The notes: a model not told the origin generated them from the letters alone. A stretch of DNA of 31,414 nt from Glomus cerebriforme (GCA_003550305.1 QKYT01000102.1:131539-162952), one strand, 5' to 3'; positions 1 to 10,993 are shown, numbered from the stretch's first letter. Translations and numbers: made by a program.

Positions 1-221
1 GGTACTATGCATAGGGGGGGTACTATGGCCCGTGATATACGGTAGTATCCATCCTTTAGATATCTTTTACTAAAAAAATCTAATAGATTCAGATGACGAA
101 TGATGGATTATTCGCAGATTGCAATATTACTTTATCCAAGTTTTTCACCATTATATTTGGCTTCCTAAAAACAAAATCTTCAAGAAATGGGAATTGACTT
201 TGACTTTTGATTAGTATTCTG

Positions 222-432
222 AATAAATCAGTTTAGATCAGATTTGATTTAAATCTGATCTGATCTAAATCCAATCTGAAACAGATTTGAACTGATCTGA
301 ATTTAATTAGATCTGATATGAACTGATTTAAAACTGATTTAGATTTGAATCAAATTGATTTAAATCTAATTAATCTGAAACTAAACTAAACTGAAACTGA
401 TTCAAATCTGAAACTAAACTGATCTAAATCTA
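222..432. repeat. Degenerate GATCTGA/TCAGATC simple-sequence field
   Basis: Irregular reiteration of short words such as GATCTGA, AACTGATTT and GATCTAAATC fills this stretch. It contains many near-palindromic 6-10 bp units, so both strands look alike. The same vocabulary returns at 1346-1500 and, more loosely, at 2240-2400 and 3030-3200. No open frame or RNA structure was recognised. Confidence 0.7.
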
Positions 433-447
433 ATTGTTTGTCTAGTT

Positions 448-1310
448 TCTTAAAAAAAAAAGAAGGAAAATATTAATTATGTTTCCTGCTAAAAGTAAAA
501 AAATAAAAAAAAATGAATAAATTAACCTCTTAGTTTGTTCGTTTAAGTTCTATTCATTTAGCTTTATCCATTCATTCAGTTTTCTAAAAAGAAGAAAAGG
601 GAAATGTTTACATTCTTTAAAAGTAAAAAATGAAAGAAATAAATGAACTCATCTTTTATTTTGTCTATTTATTCAGTTTCCTAAAAAAAAAAGAGAAAAG
701 GGAAATGTTAATTACATTTCCTAATAATTAATAAAGTAAAAAAAAGAATAAACTTATATTTGTCCAAGATCTCAGTTATTCAGTTTCATCCATTCATCCA
801 ATTTCTTAAAAAAAAGAAAAGAGTAATATTAATTATATTCTCTAATAATTAATAAAGTAAAAAAAAGAATAAACTTACATTTGTCTAAAATTCCAGTTGT
901 TCAGCTTCATCCATTTATCCAATTTCCTAAAAAAAGAGAAAAAAGGAACGTTAATTACATTCCCTAATTATTAATAATAAAGTAAAAAAAAGAATAAACT
1001 TACATTCGTTCAAGATTCCAGTCATTCAGCTTTATTCATTCATCCAATTTACTAAAAAAAAAGAAAAGAAAAATATTAATTATATTTTCTAATATATTTG
1101 TTTAAAATTCCAGTCATCCAGTTTTATCTGTTTATCCAGATTTTTTAAAAAAAAGAGAAGGATGATGTTAGTTATATTCTTTCAAATAAAAAAAAATAAA
1201 AATAAATAAAAGAATGAACTCACCTTTATTTTGTTCAGAAACTGTTCAGATTTTATTTCTAAAAAAAAAGAAAAAGTTTATCCAAAAGTAAAAAATAAAA
1301 ATAAAAAAAA
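448..1310. repeat. Minisatellite, about eight units of 95-135 bp
   Basis: A unit recurs starting near 448, 583, 680, 806, 926, 1050, 1145 and 1256. Each unit begins with a purine block (CTAAAAAAAARGARAAG), continues with AATRTTAATTAYATTYYCTAAT and AAAGTAAAAAA, then AGAATAAACTTA, and ends with a C/T-rich tail of the type TCCATTCATCCAATTT. The middle units (680-1049) are most alike; the outer ones are shortened or diverged, typical of an ageing array. There is no coding potential across it. Confidence 0.75.
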
Positions 1311-1350
1311 ACTTTTTTTTTTATTTATTGATATTAATATATATAGATTT

Positions 1351-1462
1351 GAATCTGATCAGATCAGATCCAGATTTTTTTTGTACTATGATTGAATCTG
1401 ATCAGATCAGATCCAGATTTTTTTTGTACTATGATTTAATCTGATCAGATCAGATTTAGATT
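1351..1462. repeat. Perfect 43 bp tandem duplication plus partial third copy
   Basis: Positions 1351-1393 and 1394-1436 are identical by eye: GAATCTGATCAGATCAGATC, then CAGA, eight T and GTACTATGATT. A diverging third copy starts at 1437. The perfect match suggests a recent replication-slippage event inside older GATCTGA-type repeat DNA. The remainder, 1463-1818, is AT-rich with no gene visible. Confidence 0.8.
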
Positions 1463-1818
1463 AGATTTATTTAATTCATATCAGATTTACAGATTTTAAA
1501 ATTTGCAACATTTTGAATCAAATTTGTGAATTTAGATCAGATTGGATTTTTTTTAGAACATTACTTCTGACATACCATCTACTTTTAACTTTTCTTCTAT
1601 TTTTTTTTCCAATACCCTATACTGCAAGAAAATTTACTACTACATAGGCAAAATCACTATAGATGAATTTGATTATTTATTAGAAAATCTAATTATATGT
1701 AACTATTGTGCTTTGTATAGATGAAAAATAAGTGTAAATAAATTAATTAATATAAGGCATAATACAGAAGACATTGTAGTTAAAAAAGTTTTGAAATTTT
1801 CAAAATTTAATTAATAGA

Positions 1819-2100
1819 ATGTATAATAGTAGTTCTTTGTTTGAAAATTTAGATTTAAATTTAGATATTAATAATGGCAAAAAATTGTATAATAGACTAG
1901 TTAATTTTTTTGATACAATACAATACCAGTACAGAATTAGAAAGTATTGGATCAAATATAAAGACCTTTTGCTAAAGATAGTTGACAATAACTGCCATCC
2001 TTACAAATTTTCACTTTACGTGATAAGTTATGCTTTTTTATATAAAGATATATTCATGTTTTATTATGACATAATTATATATTTTACAGATTACTTATAA
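1819..2100 (+). CDS. Hypothetical 93-aa ORF in repeat DNA
   Basis: An ATG-initiated open frame of 93 codons begins MYNSSSLFENLDLNLDINNG and ends in a hydrophobic, Tyr/Ile/Phe-rich tail (around residues 66-93) that could form one membrane segment or simply reflect AT-rich codons. I recognise no domain. The minus strand of the same stretch is also open for 62 codons. It lies between the inverted arms at 49-126 and 2221-2292, so it may be a decayed piece of a mobile element. Function unknown; it could be spurious. Confidence 0.2.
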   Translation: MYNSSSLFENLDLNLDINNGKKLYNRLVNFFDTIQYQYRIRKYWIKYKDLLLKIVDNNCHPYKFSLYVISYAFLYKDIFMFYYDIIIYFTDYL

Positions 2101-2176
2101 TTATAATAAACTTGATTAACTTATCAAAAAAAATACTAAATACTTTGAAAAAGCAATAATAATTTAATTATTATAT

Positions 2177-2199
2177 AGTCAGATTTCTATATAGTCACA
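2177..2199. repeat. Orphan terminal repeat related to the 25150 MITE
   Basis: The stretch AGTCAGATTTCTATATAGTC followed by AC matches the terminal repeat of the TA-flanked element at 25150-25585 (AGTCAGACCTCTATATAGTC, AC) at nearly all positions. No partner end is visible nearby, so this is probably a solitary end left by a deleted or diverged copy. Confidence 0.45.
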
Positions 2200-2463
2200 A
2201 AGTTGGTTATATTAGTATTTCAATTTGCAGATAATTTATCATTTATCATCTGAATTTATTAGATCTGTTTAGTAAAGGATATCTGAAGAATGAATACTAC
2301 ATTATCTGAATAACCTAACAGATTCATCCAGATGATCTAAGCAGATGATAAATGAATATTTAATGGATATATCTAAATAATCTGAGCAAATAATAAATAA
2401 ATATTTTGGATATCCATTTTTTTTTATTTTTTTTTAATAAACTATTTATAAACTGATTATATC

Positions 2464-2870
2464 GCAAACCTAAAAGATGAAAAAAAAGAAATAAAATAAT
2501 TGATTAATAATCAATTATCATTAAAGAAAGAAAAGAAAAGAAAAAGAGAAAAAAATTAATATTTACCAATTATATTCATCCAGATGAGTTCAGTTATTTT
2601 GGTATCATTTATAGATCTCTAACTAAACCTAAAAGATGAAAAAAATAAATAATTATTTAGTAATAAAGAAAGAAAAAAAAGAAAAAAAAAACTGATATTA
2701 CTAATTCATTGTAATTATACCCATCCAAATGAGTTCGGTATTATTTATAGATCCCTAACTGAACCTAAATGAAAAAAAAGAAATAAAATAATTAAATAAT
2801 AATCACTTATTATTAAAGAAAGAAAAAAAAAGAAAAAGAATATTTAAATACTAAAACTTACCAATTTATC
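2464..2870. repeat. Second tandem array, three units of about 110-160 bp
   Basis: Units start near 2464, 2624 and 2760. Each begins with AACCTAAAAGATGAAAAAA (the third is shortened to AACCTAAATGAAAAAAAAG), followed by AATAAAATAATT, a TAATAATCA stretch, then TTAAAGAAAGAAAA-type purine runs. The first two units end with ATCCARATGAGTTCRGT and ATTTATAGATC. Copies differ by indels. The upstream part, 2200-2460, holds loosely repeated CAGATGAT/ATATCTGAA words without an open frame. Confidence 0.65.
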
Positions 2871-3252
2871 AAGAAATATGAAAAAGGATTACTTTCACAA
2901 TAGTAACCTTCACTTCTTTTAGGAATAGTGATTTTGGCAGGACTTTAAAAAAATGTCAATTTTGTAGGAAGTAAAAGTAATATTATAAAAAAAATTTTTT
3001 TTAGAAAAAAAAAATTGGTGGATGATACAAATATTCAGATATCTGTTAGTAATACAGATAATCTGTTAATAATTACAGGTGATCCAAATAATCTATCATG
3101 AATATCCTTAATTCCTTTCATTTGATCTATTTATAAAAATTCTATCCAGATATCTGAAAATATTAGATATCTGATTACAGATATGGATGGAGAATAGATG
3201 GATTATAATACTAGGTTATATAGTAAAAAAATCTACTATATAATATAAGTCA

Positions 3253-3879
3253 CAGTATCTTAATTGCTGATTCGCGACTCAACGATACAAAATGATCAGC
3301 AATCTATAATTAATTTTGACGCAATTTTATATATTAAATACTATTAGTTTAGAATGGTGTTTGCACCAGCTTAAAAACATGTCCAACAACTTAAATATAC
3401 TATAAATTTACTAAAAAAGAATATTTTATTACCTGAATATGTCTTTTTAAAACCGGTAAATCTAAAAAATACCAGAAAAAATAATAAATAAAATAATAGA
3501 AAAAAATATTTTTTAAGTGTTATTTTATTAATTTAAGTATGAATATATTATATATTTTTCAATAGTATTAAAAAAAACCTGGTAAATCTAACAAAATTCA
3601 TGTATAAAAATTGTAAAATTAGCTAAAATATAAACTGGAATGGTGACTTCCTCCATAGTAAACTTGTTGAATTTTATAATGAAAGATAAAAAATTTTTTT
3701 TTTGTGGCTTATCCAGGTTTCATAATATTGATTGGTAAGTTATTGTTACATTTAAGCATGACTATGTGGGACAAAATTGAAGTTAAAACATGTGAATTGA
3801 CGTCATTCATATAAGGATCTGTGACGAATTTACTAATTAATTTTGTATCGTTGAGTGGCGGATTGGCAATTAAGTATTT
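3253..3879. mobile_element. 0.63 kb terminal-inverted-repeat element (MITE-like)
   Basis: The left end 3253-3293 and the right end 3839-3879 are inverted copies. Both carry CTTAATTGC near the outside and the identical 20-mer core ACTCAACGATACAAAAT (right end read on the minus strand), with a few mismatches between. No transposase frame lies inside; the interior is AT-rich with two AAACC-GGTAAATCTAA motifs (about 3450 and 3575). I could not find a clean target-site duplication, so the superfamily is unassigned. It is probably a non-autonomous DNA transposon. Confidence 0.55.
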
Positions 3880-4104
3880 TGCAAATTTTAAAGAATTGAT
3901 CTTATATTACTAAATTTATAATTCAAATTTTTATTATAAATAATATGTATTTAAAAACTTGTATTATAATTAGAAAAATATTTATATGTAATTTTTAAGT
4001 AAAATTAGATTTTAAAATAATAATATTAATAGAAATAAATATTTTTTTGCATAAAAGAAAGAGAAATACTATGCATAGAAGGATATTATAACTTGTAATA
4101 TGGT

Positions 4105-4240
4105 AATTATATAAAGATTATGACTATATAAAAGCTTTTTTTATATAATCTTTATATCATTATATGAGTTAGTTTTTTTTAAAATGATTATATAGAAGAA
4201 TTTTATATAATATAACTATATAAGATGTGACTTTCAAATT
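4105..4240. repeat. Hairpin-forming TATATAGTCA-type inverted repeats
   Basis: ATATAAAGATTATGACTATA at about 4110 folds back on TATATAATCTTTATAT at about 4143 around a GCTTTTTTT loop. Further on, GATTATATAGAAG and ATATAACTATATAAGATGTG repeat the same words. The vocabulary (GACTATATA) resembles the MITE end at 25150-25585, so this may be a scrambled relic of that family. No gene is visible here. Confidence 0.35.
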
Positions 4241-4354
4241 TCAATATATTTGACGATTATGCATTATGCAGATTAGTAAAATTTATAATGATATTTTTTT
4301 TGATAAGTTAATTATATTTATTATATTTAAATTATAAAAAAATATATATATATA

Positions 4355-4512
4355 GTCAAAACTTGATATAGTGAACTCTTAATATAGTGAATTTTACTTA
4401 ACACGTGATTTTTAATTAATTAAATTCATTAAAATTTTCTCATTATAATAAACTAACCAATCAAAATCTTTAAAAAATTTATTATAATTCTATATCAAAG
4501 TTGAGATCCAGA
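4355..4512. mobile_element. Short inverted-repeat relic (about 150 bp)
   Basis: TCAAAACTTGATATAGTGAA at 4357 is echoed in reverse complement by TTCTATATCAAAGTTGAGA ending near 4506, with AATATAGTGAA repeated directly at 4381. The size and inverted ends suggest a small MITE relic or a fold-back repeat. No target duplication was found. The following 4513-5325 is AT-rich intergenic DNA with only a weak, low-complexity 62-codon frame at 5027 that I do not call. Confidence 0.3.
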
Positions 4513-5325
4513 TCTATAGTTACCTGCCTAAACCTTCTCAAAATCCTACAATTAGTTTCGGCAAGATTTTACTATAGCTTTATTATAGTTTTGGCAAAGT
4601 TTTGGCAGTTTCGACATTCATAATAGGTTTCAACAGATCTTAAGATATTATACTATTGAAATAAATAAAATTAATAAATACTAATTTAATTCTTTAGAAG
4701 AAACTCTAAATAAAGAAACTGGCAAAACTGGTAGTTTTATCTACTTTAGAACTAGAATTCCAAAAAACTCTAAAATAACTCTTAATTTTTTTTTACTAAT
4801 GAGTTTTAGCAAATTAGATCAAATTTAAAAAGTTAAAAATCAGTTTTTTGTGATTATTTTACTATCCAGTAATCCAATTTAACTAATATTTTTTTTAAAA
4901 ATATAACTTTAAATAAACTCTACTGGATGGCAAAAAATTGGTTTAACAAAAAGTATTAACTTTGGCAAAGATTAGTTATAAGTTGTATATTATATTTTTT
5001 GTTAGAAAATAATTAATTGATAACAGTTGTTTGATTTTTCATTTTTGTTTTTTTGTTTTTTCCATTCTTTAGTATATAGCTATTCTTCTTTCTTATATTC
5101 AACAGATAAAAAGGTGTTGATTATAAGAATATCTTATGATGATTCATATTTATTAGATTCTGATTTGTCAATAAGAACTATGAGTTTTGTAGAATATAAT
5201 GAGAACATTATTTAATGAGGTTAAATGTGAATCTGCAAAGAGTAACTACAACTTCTGTAACCATTCCTTTTCTTAACCATACCAGTAAGATCTTAAGTTA
5301 GTTTTTCCTGAAGACCCAACATTAC

Positions 5326-5607
5326 TTATGGGTTCATAATTTGGAAATCTGGATTTAAGGATCTGTTTTGTCTTTTTTGTCTTTCAAGGTCTTCTTTTTG
5401 TTTATTACTTAAGACACATGCATATAAGAAACCTTTCTTGGTGGTGGTGGCGTTATCTCTGGCAAATGGAAGATATGTCCTCGTTTTATCATTGTTAAGT
5501 ATTACTAAGCAACTGAGATCGGTCCATAAAAAAAAAGATCGGGTATAATGTTTGGTGTTACCATTTGATTTAGATCTTTTGCAAAATGGAGAATAATTCT
5601 GAGACAA
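5326..5607 (-). CDS. Hypothetical 93-aa antisense ORF upstream of kanadaptin
   Basis: A 93-codon frame on the minus strand starts MSQNYSPFCKRSKSNGN and ends DFQIMNP. Its composition is less biased than most chance frames here (Trp, Cys, Arg and Lys present), but no domain is recognised. It overlaps the first 22 nt of the kanadaptin coding region on the other strand, which argues against an independent gene. It may be a fragment of an unrelated protein or transposon gene, or chance in the kanadaptin promoter region. Confidence 0.18.
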   Translation of the reverse strand: MSQNYSPFCKRSKSNGNTKHYTRSFFLWTDLSCLVILNNDKTRTYLPFARDNATTTKKGFLYACVLSNKQKEDLERQKRQNRSLNPDFQIMNP

Positions 5608-8122
5608 AACAACGAGTTGAGTCTACAAGTTCTGATAATAAACAAACTGAAACTCCAAGAAGTTCCAGTATTTCGGATTCTTTTCCAACGTTTAAAGCAC
5701 CATTACCAGTAAATTGTAATTAATTTTAATTGAATTCATTCTTCGCAACAAACTTTCATTTTTCAACATTGATCGGTTTCGATTCGGTTCAATTATTAGT
5801 AAAAGCACGACAACAAAAACAGCAGCAACAACAACTTCAACCACCAATTCCTCCACCAGTTCCATATGAAAAACCCGAATGGAGTGATTTACCAAAAGAC
5901 AATTGGTCTTTTGAGATAATCAAAAGCGGCATTAGTTTAGAAATTATAGACTTACCGTCGAAAGAATTTCTTGTACTTGGTGTGTGAATCATATTGAAAC
6001 ATATACGAGTAAATTTGAAAAATATCTAATAAATTGAATTGTAAAACTTAAAACGTACAGGACGCTTGCCAGTTTGTGATATTGCAATGGAGCATCCGGT
6101 ACCTTAGAATTTGTTTTGATTTGTTGTTTAAAGCACAATCCATTCTTAATATAATATTTATGTATTTGTAGTCTATTTCTAGATATCATGCTATTATCCA
6201 GTTTAATAATAAAGGTAAATATCTGTTATTGTGCAATTTAAAAATTTTTTTTCTGTTAATTGATGGAATTTTATTGTGGTTTTGTAATAAAATCGAAAGG
6301 CGAGATTTTCTTATATGATTTGGATAGTGCCCATGGAACTATAATAAACAAACAGAGAATACCTTCGCAACATTTTACAAAACTTCGCGTTGGTGATCAA
6401 TTGAAATTTGGAGAAAGCACCCGAACGTATATTTTATTGGGACCCGAAGAACCACAACCAGAGCTTCTGAAATCTAAACGAATTTCCAAGCCTGTATCAA
6501 AATCTGTAGAAGAGATTACTAGTGTTACTTGGTACAGTAGAAATTTTAGACATTCAATACATTAAGAATTTAAGGCTAAGTTTTAATTTTACTTTTAGGG
6601 GTTTTACAGAAGATGCAGAAGATGAAGGTGAGATGAATGTAACAGCTACTAAAGAATTATGGAAACGTGATGAAAATGCTTATTATTACAAAGATCCAAA
6701 AAAGGCTTTAAGAAATTGGCTTGAGGTATTTACAATGTTATATCACGTGAACAAGAATTCGGACGTATAATTTACTTGTATTTATTTAGAACCGTGGTTA
6801 TGATATGGAATTTGAAAGTGAGCAAGAAGGACCAGGACATTCACGTACTTTTACTGCCCGGTTTGTACTGATAAGAAATTATTATATTTTTCATTTTTCT
6901 TGGCTATTATTCTAACAAGTTAAAATTACTAAAGAATTCGATTACCAGATGTTGAAGATGTATATGGTCCTGTTTATGGTTTAGGAAGTGGTTCTAAGAG
7001 AAAGTTGGTGATAGTCTAATTTATTTCTATGAGAAAGAAGGGTTATTATTAAATCACAAATTTTAAACAGGGACGCAGAGAGACAAGCAGCCATAGATTC
7101 TTGTGAAAAGCTTGATATGCTTGGCCTTTTGCGTGCAAGTCAAGATGAAGCTTGTATGCATTACAACTAGTTTTGTTATTCTTTAAATCTAATTATTAAC
7201 ATCATTTTTAAATAGCTGCCAGGAAGAAAAGGATGCGCGAATTGTTGGGTGATGACGACAATGACGACGATAATGATAGTTTTTATGACCGAACAGGACA
7301 AGGTAGTTTGAAATATTCTTATATTATAGCTGATTAATTTTAAAATAATAACTTATTATGGTTTAATTAAAGCTGAGCGAACGAAACTACGTAAATCACA
7401 GTTGCCACAAAAAGTAGAGACATATGAATCATTAACAAAGCAACAAGAAGAACTTACAGTCAAAATCAAAGAAACTCGAAACAAAATATATAATGCTAAA
7501 AAATTCGGTATTGTTGTTTAATTAAATTTACAGTTTATTATATATATATTTTTTTTATATTTACTAACATTTTTTAATGATAGAAAAATCATCTCCCGTG
7601 ATTGCAGCTGAAGATGATTTAGATTCTTATATGAATACAATCAATAAAGATTTAAATGGTGAATCAGTAGCAAACCTGGAAGTTACACTACAGGACTTGT
7701 TAAAAGTATATTATAAATTATCATCAAAGTGATTATTAATTATTAATAATTAATAGAATTTTATTCTATTATTAGCAAGATCAAAGGCTCACTAAACTTA
7801 TCAAAATTACGAAACCTCTCGAAATTATGCAGAGCAGTTCTATGACGACAACCCCTTCAAAACCAAATGTTACAAACACGTATGTTATAAATAATTTATT
7901 TTCATGATTTTCAAATAACATCGAACCAATCTAATTATTTCTAAAAAGTAATGCAGCTATTAATGAGCAAAACGTTAAAGTATGTGTGCATAAATTTAAG
8001 TTATTTTTGTTAAAAATCATGTAATGACTTTTATGATATCTTTTAAGGGAAAAACACAACAGGATACACCAATTTCAGCATCAAATAGGTTTAAAATTTT
8101 AATGTCAACTAATATTGAACAC

Positions 8123-8153
<31 letters not shown>

Positions 8154-8533
8154 TATCTCTTATAGAACTACCATCTAAAAAGTCCTCAAACGATAAAATT
8201 TCGCAAAAAAGACAAATTTCTCCAGATAAAGATGAAATTAATAATGAAAAAGAAAAAAGGATTAAAACTATAATACCAATGACACCTCAAGAATTTGAAA
8301 AAAATCAAAAAAAAGCTGAAGAATTAAATGAACTTGAAATTGAAGATACTACTTGGGAACCACCTAAGGATCAAACAGGTACATAATTATTAAAAATAAT
8401 AAATAGTTAATAACTTTATTTAATGGATTTAATAATGTTTTTTTTTTTGATTTTGAATTTTTTTTTTCATTTACATTTCTACAATTTTTAAGGTGATGGC
8501 AGGACAGCTTTAAATGATAAATATGGATACTAA
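5586..8533 (+). CDS. Kanadaptin-like FHA protein (SLC4A1AP family), 16 exons
   Basis: Exons: 5586-5715, 5800-5979, 6061-6098, 6172-6214, 6300-6531, 6599-6725, 6790-6860, 6935-7003, 7071-7153, 7216-7302, 7373-7507, 7584-7705, 7776-7879, 7949-7979, 8048-8378, 8493-8533. They sum to 1824 nt (607 aa) with every junction in phase. After a Ser/Thr-rich start and a QQKQQQQQ tract comes an FHA phosphopeptide-binding domain (about residues 82-180: LGRLPVCDIAMEHPS, SRYHAIIQF, LYDLDSAHGT, VGDQLKFGESTR). KDPKKAL and a double-stranded-RNA-binding-like domain follow (about 250-325, GSGSKRKDAERQAA...LDMLGLL). The middle has a Lys/Glu-rich coiled coil, then ten Asp (8123-8152). The C-terminal TGDGRTALNDKYGY is a family hallmark. 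Human kanadaptin is nuclear, and its originally proposed anion-exchanger trafficking role is doubtful. The intron at 7004 has a weak GTTGGT donor but is needed for phase. Confidence 0.93.
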
Positions 8534-8970
8534 TCATTATGAGAATGAAAATGTACTCTGCGATTTATATTTGCTGTAATAATAGTAGTGGTAATGATAA
8601 TAAGACCTGTTGTCATTGAATATAAAAAAAATTTATAATTGAAGGTTGTCTCAGTTATTACACTGGCAAATGTTTTTGATCGAGTAATAATATATATCAA
8701 GGAATATATAATATTTTAAGGCTTAAAAACAATCATGTATACTATATCCAGTAATAAAAATAAAGGTAATATAACATACAATAAGGAACGACGTCTGATA
8801 AATTTGAAGCTCTAGTAAAAAAATGACACTTATTATAAATTGTTGATTGAAAATATAAGAAAAATAAAAAAAAATAAAAAAAAAAAGAAGAAAATAAAAA
8901 CTCAAATAAAAGTTCACTCGACAATAATAACTGCATAAAAGACAAGTCCCGATTATTTCCAAAGTGTTCT
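8534..8970. other. Convergent intergenic region, kanadaptin/Rab5
   Basis: These 437 bp separate two converging stop codons and should hold both 3' ends. AATAAA-like A-rich words occur on both strands and a long A-rich tract lies at 8862-8890. Minus-strand frames here are low-complexity Phe/Tyr/Ser runs caused by the A-rich tract and are not called. Confidence 0.5.
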
Positions 8971-10493
8971 TTAACATGAGCAGTTATTAGATGATGTTGG
9001 ACTTGTCAAATCGACTCCTCTTTGTTTCGAACTAGAACCTCGCCCACGTGAATTAGCGGCTAATTGTTCAAGTGGCATTTTCTTCGCTATAAAGGTAAAC
9101 AAGGAATAAAAAAAGTTAGAGATAAAATCTAATTAATAAAGATTTAATAATCATACCTATTGATGTAAATAATTCATTGACATTAACAGCTGTCTTTGCA
9201 GATGTCTCAAAAAACAAAAGACCAGTATCTGTCGCATAAGCCTGAGCCTCCTTTGAAAAGTAAAAAATGATTAGTAAAACAATAATTAAAAATATATTAT
9301 GAAGTTATATATATTAAGCTACCTCAGAGTCGATTGCCCGGCGAGCACTCAAATCACTTTTATTACCAGCAAGTGCAATGACAATATTCGGATCAGCTTG
9401 TCTTTGCAATTCTTTTACCCATGATTTCGCTTTATCCAGAGAAGACTGAAAATAATATGTAATACGGATGAATCGCAAATATTATTATTAAATATATGAA
9501 TATAGTAGAAATTATATAATGATACTTACAGCTTGAGTTATATCATATACAACCACTGCACAATTTGCATTTCTGTAATACATTGGTGCCAAACTCTATA
9601 ACGCGTATTGTGAATATTTCTAGTTAAATTATCTATATTATAATACTTAATACACGTAAAAAAACACGAAATCCAATTTCTCCAAAATTGTCACCTTATA
9701 ACGTTCTTGACCTGCCGTATCCCTAGAAGGAAGTTCAATACGTGTAAATATTAGCATTTGCAACAAATTACATTAGCATATCATACAAATACAAATATTA
9801 TTACCAGATCTCAAATTTTACTGTTGTATTATCATCTAAACTAATTGTCTGCGTAAGAAACGCAGCTTTTGGTACGAATAAAATAAGACAATATATAAAA
9901 ATTTTTTTTAAAAAAATAAAGAACATATCATTATAAGCCTTACCTCCAATAGTACTTTCCCTGTAGTCATCGAATTGGTCTTTGACAAAACGCAATACCA
10001 AGCTAATAACAAAAAAAACAAAAATGATTAATAATATTAACTTTGTATTGTCCGATTATATCTTAGCCTGAAATGTTATATCGTCCAAATCTCCCATAAA
10101 GTGTCTGGATATAAAGGGTTTAAGTTATAAAACTGAGTGGAAAAGGAAAATGAATTCTATCGTGTTGAAGTTCGTTCAACAAAAATACAACCCTAACCCG
10201 AATACCTTTAATATAAAAACCAACCTTGATTTACCGACTGCTGATTCGCCTACAGAGTTATGGAACAAACACAGACAGTAAAGTAGAAAAATGAAGTATG
10301 TCAAAATAGCCCAAAAGTTTTTAAAAAGACAAAACAATAAGCTTAGTAAGGATTCAGTCTTTAGACATCAAAATTGGTCTACGATCGCAAGCTGCTATGT
10401 CTGCCAAATATTTGCCATACCTAATAAAACAAGCTTGAATTGGTACAATTTGCCAGAAGCATGAGCATTTTGTCTGTTATTTGTAGTCGACAT
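8971..10493 (-). CDS. Rab5-family small GTPase (Ypt5/Vps21 type), 9 exons
   Basis: Exons in transcript order: 10493-10421, 10249-10225, 10002-9944, 9865-9805, 9722-9695, 9595-9530, 9445-9323, 9250-9157, 9086-8971. They total 645 nt, 214 aa, all in phase. GTP-binding motifs are complete: P-loop GESAVGKSS (residues 25-33), switch I around [33 protein letters not shown] (from 73), GNKSDL (131-136) and ETSAKT (160-165). [20 protein letters not shown] and the other motifs are characteristic of Rab5, which directs fusion of early endosomes through effectors such as EEA1/Vac1 and class III PI3-kinase. The protein ends in NNCSC, a Cys-X-Cys signal for double geranylgeranylation. Introns are longer near the 5' end (170 and 221 nt). 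It diverges from the Ptc7 gene across 500 bp. Confidence 0.95.
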
Positions 10494-10993
10494 CGCAAAT
10501 TATTTGAAAATTATTTAGACACGAGTTATATAAGGAATAAATAGTATAGTATAAAAAAAGCGAATGTACATCATTATGGTGGTTTTACAATGTAGATTAT
10601 ATTGAATAATAGAATATATTTAATTATATTAGTTTAGTTTAAATCGGCGGGAGTCGGCATCAATACATGTGCGCTAAAACGTTACAAATTCTTCCTATCT
10701 CGTCACTGTCATTTCATCTTCTTTCATCTGAAAAAAAACATAAATGCCTTTGGGGCTAGAACGCCGCAAAGAATTTTTATATTTTTTTTTGTTTTGCTCG
10801 ATCTAAAAATCCATAAAAAAAAAAAAAAAAAAAAAAATTATCTATCATATTTATTCAAATATAAATAAATAATAATAGTTCGAGCATACTCCTCACATAT
10901 AGAAGCTAACCCTCCTACAAAATCGCAAACAGACATCAGCCTACTTTTAGTAAAATATAATTTTACTCAAATAATTTATTCGTTACTTTCATA
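10494..10993. promoter_or_regulatory. Divergent promoter region, Rab5 / Ptc7
   Basis: Exactly 500 bp separate the two start codons, so promoters for both genes must lie here unless a leader exon is missed. A run of 20 or more A at about 10816-10837 could act as a nucleosome-excluding poly(dA:dT) tract between the two start sites. Short GC-containing words (AATCGGCGGGAGTCGGC near 10643, GAACGCCGCAA near 10760) stand out from the AT-rich background. The role of each element is inference. Confidence 0.45.

Larger units (their letters stand above)
49..2292. mobile_element. Candidate element bounded by ~75 bp inverted arms
   Basis: The sequence at 49-126, read on the minus strand, resembles 2221-2292 on the plus strand. 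Both carry the order CATCTGAAT-T-TATTAGAT, then TTTAGTAAA-GATATCT, and both have an ATCATT stretch just inside. By eye about three quarters of positions agree. The arms point toward each other across 2.1 kb containing the simple-sequence field, the minisatellite and a 93-codon ORF. I infer an old terminal-inverted-repeat element or two inverted copies of one dispersed repeat. No target-site duplication is evident, and the outer flanks do not match, so the exact ends are uncertain. Confidence 0.35.

Noticed and set aside
448..1310. CRISPR-like array
   Set aside because: Units are contiguous and diverged, with no conserved repeat separated by unique spacers, and the genome is eukaryotic.
5027..5215. 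62-codon frame upstream of kanadaptin
   Set aside because: It starts at a non-ATG codon and begins with a low-complexity Phe run. No domain or splice context supports it.
5709..5798. Donor at 5709 for the first kanadaptin intron
   Set aside because: It would put a stop (TAA) or a frame shift at the junction. The donor at 5716 with the acceptor at 5798-5799 is canonical and in phase.
8723..8977. Minus-strand 84-codon and 67-codon hydrophobic frames
   Set aside because: They are Phe/Tyr runs from an A-rich 3' region, overlap the Rab5 stop, and have no recognisable features.
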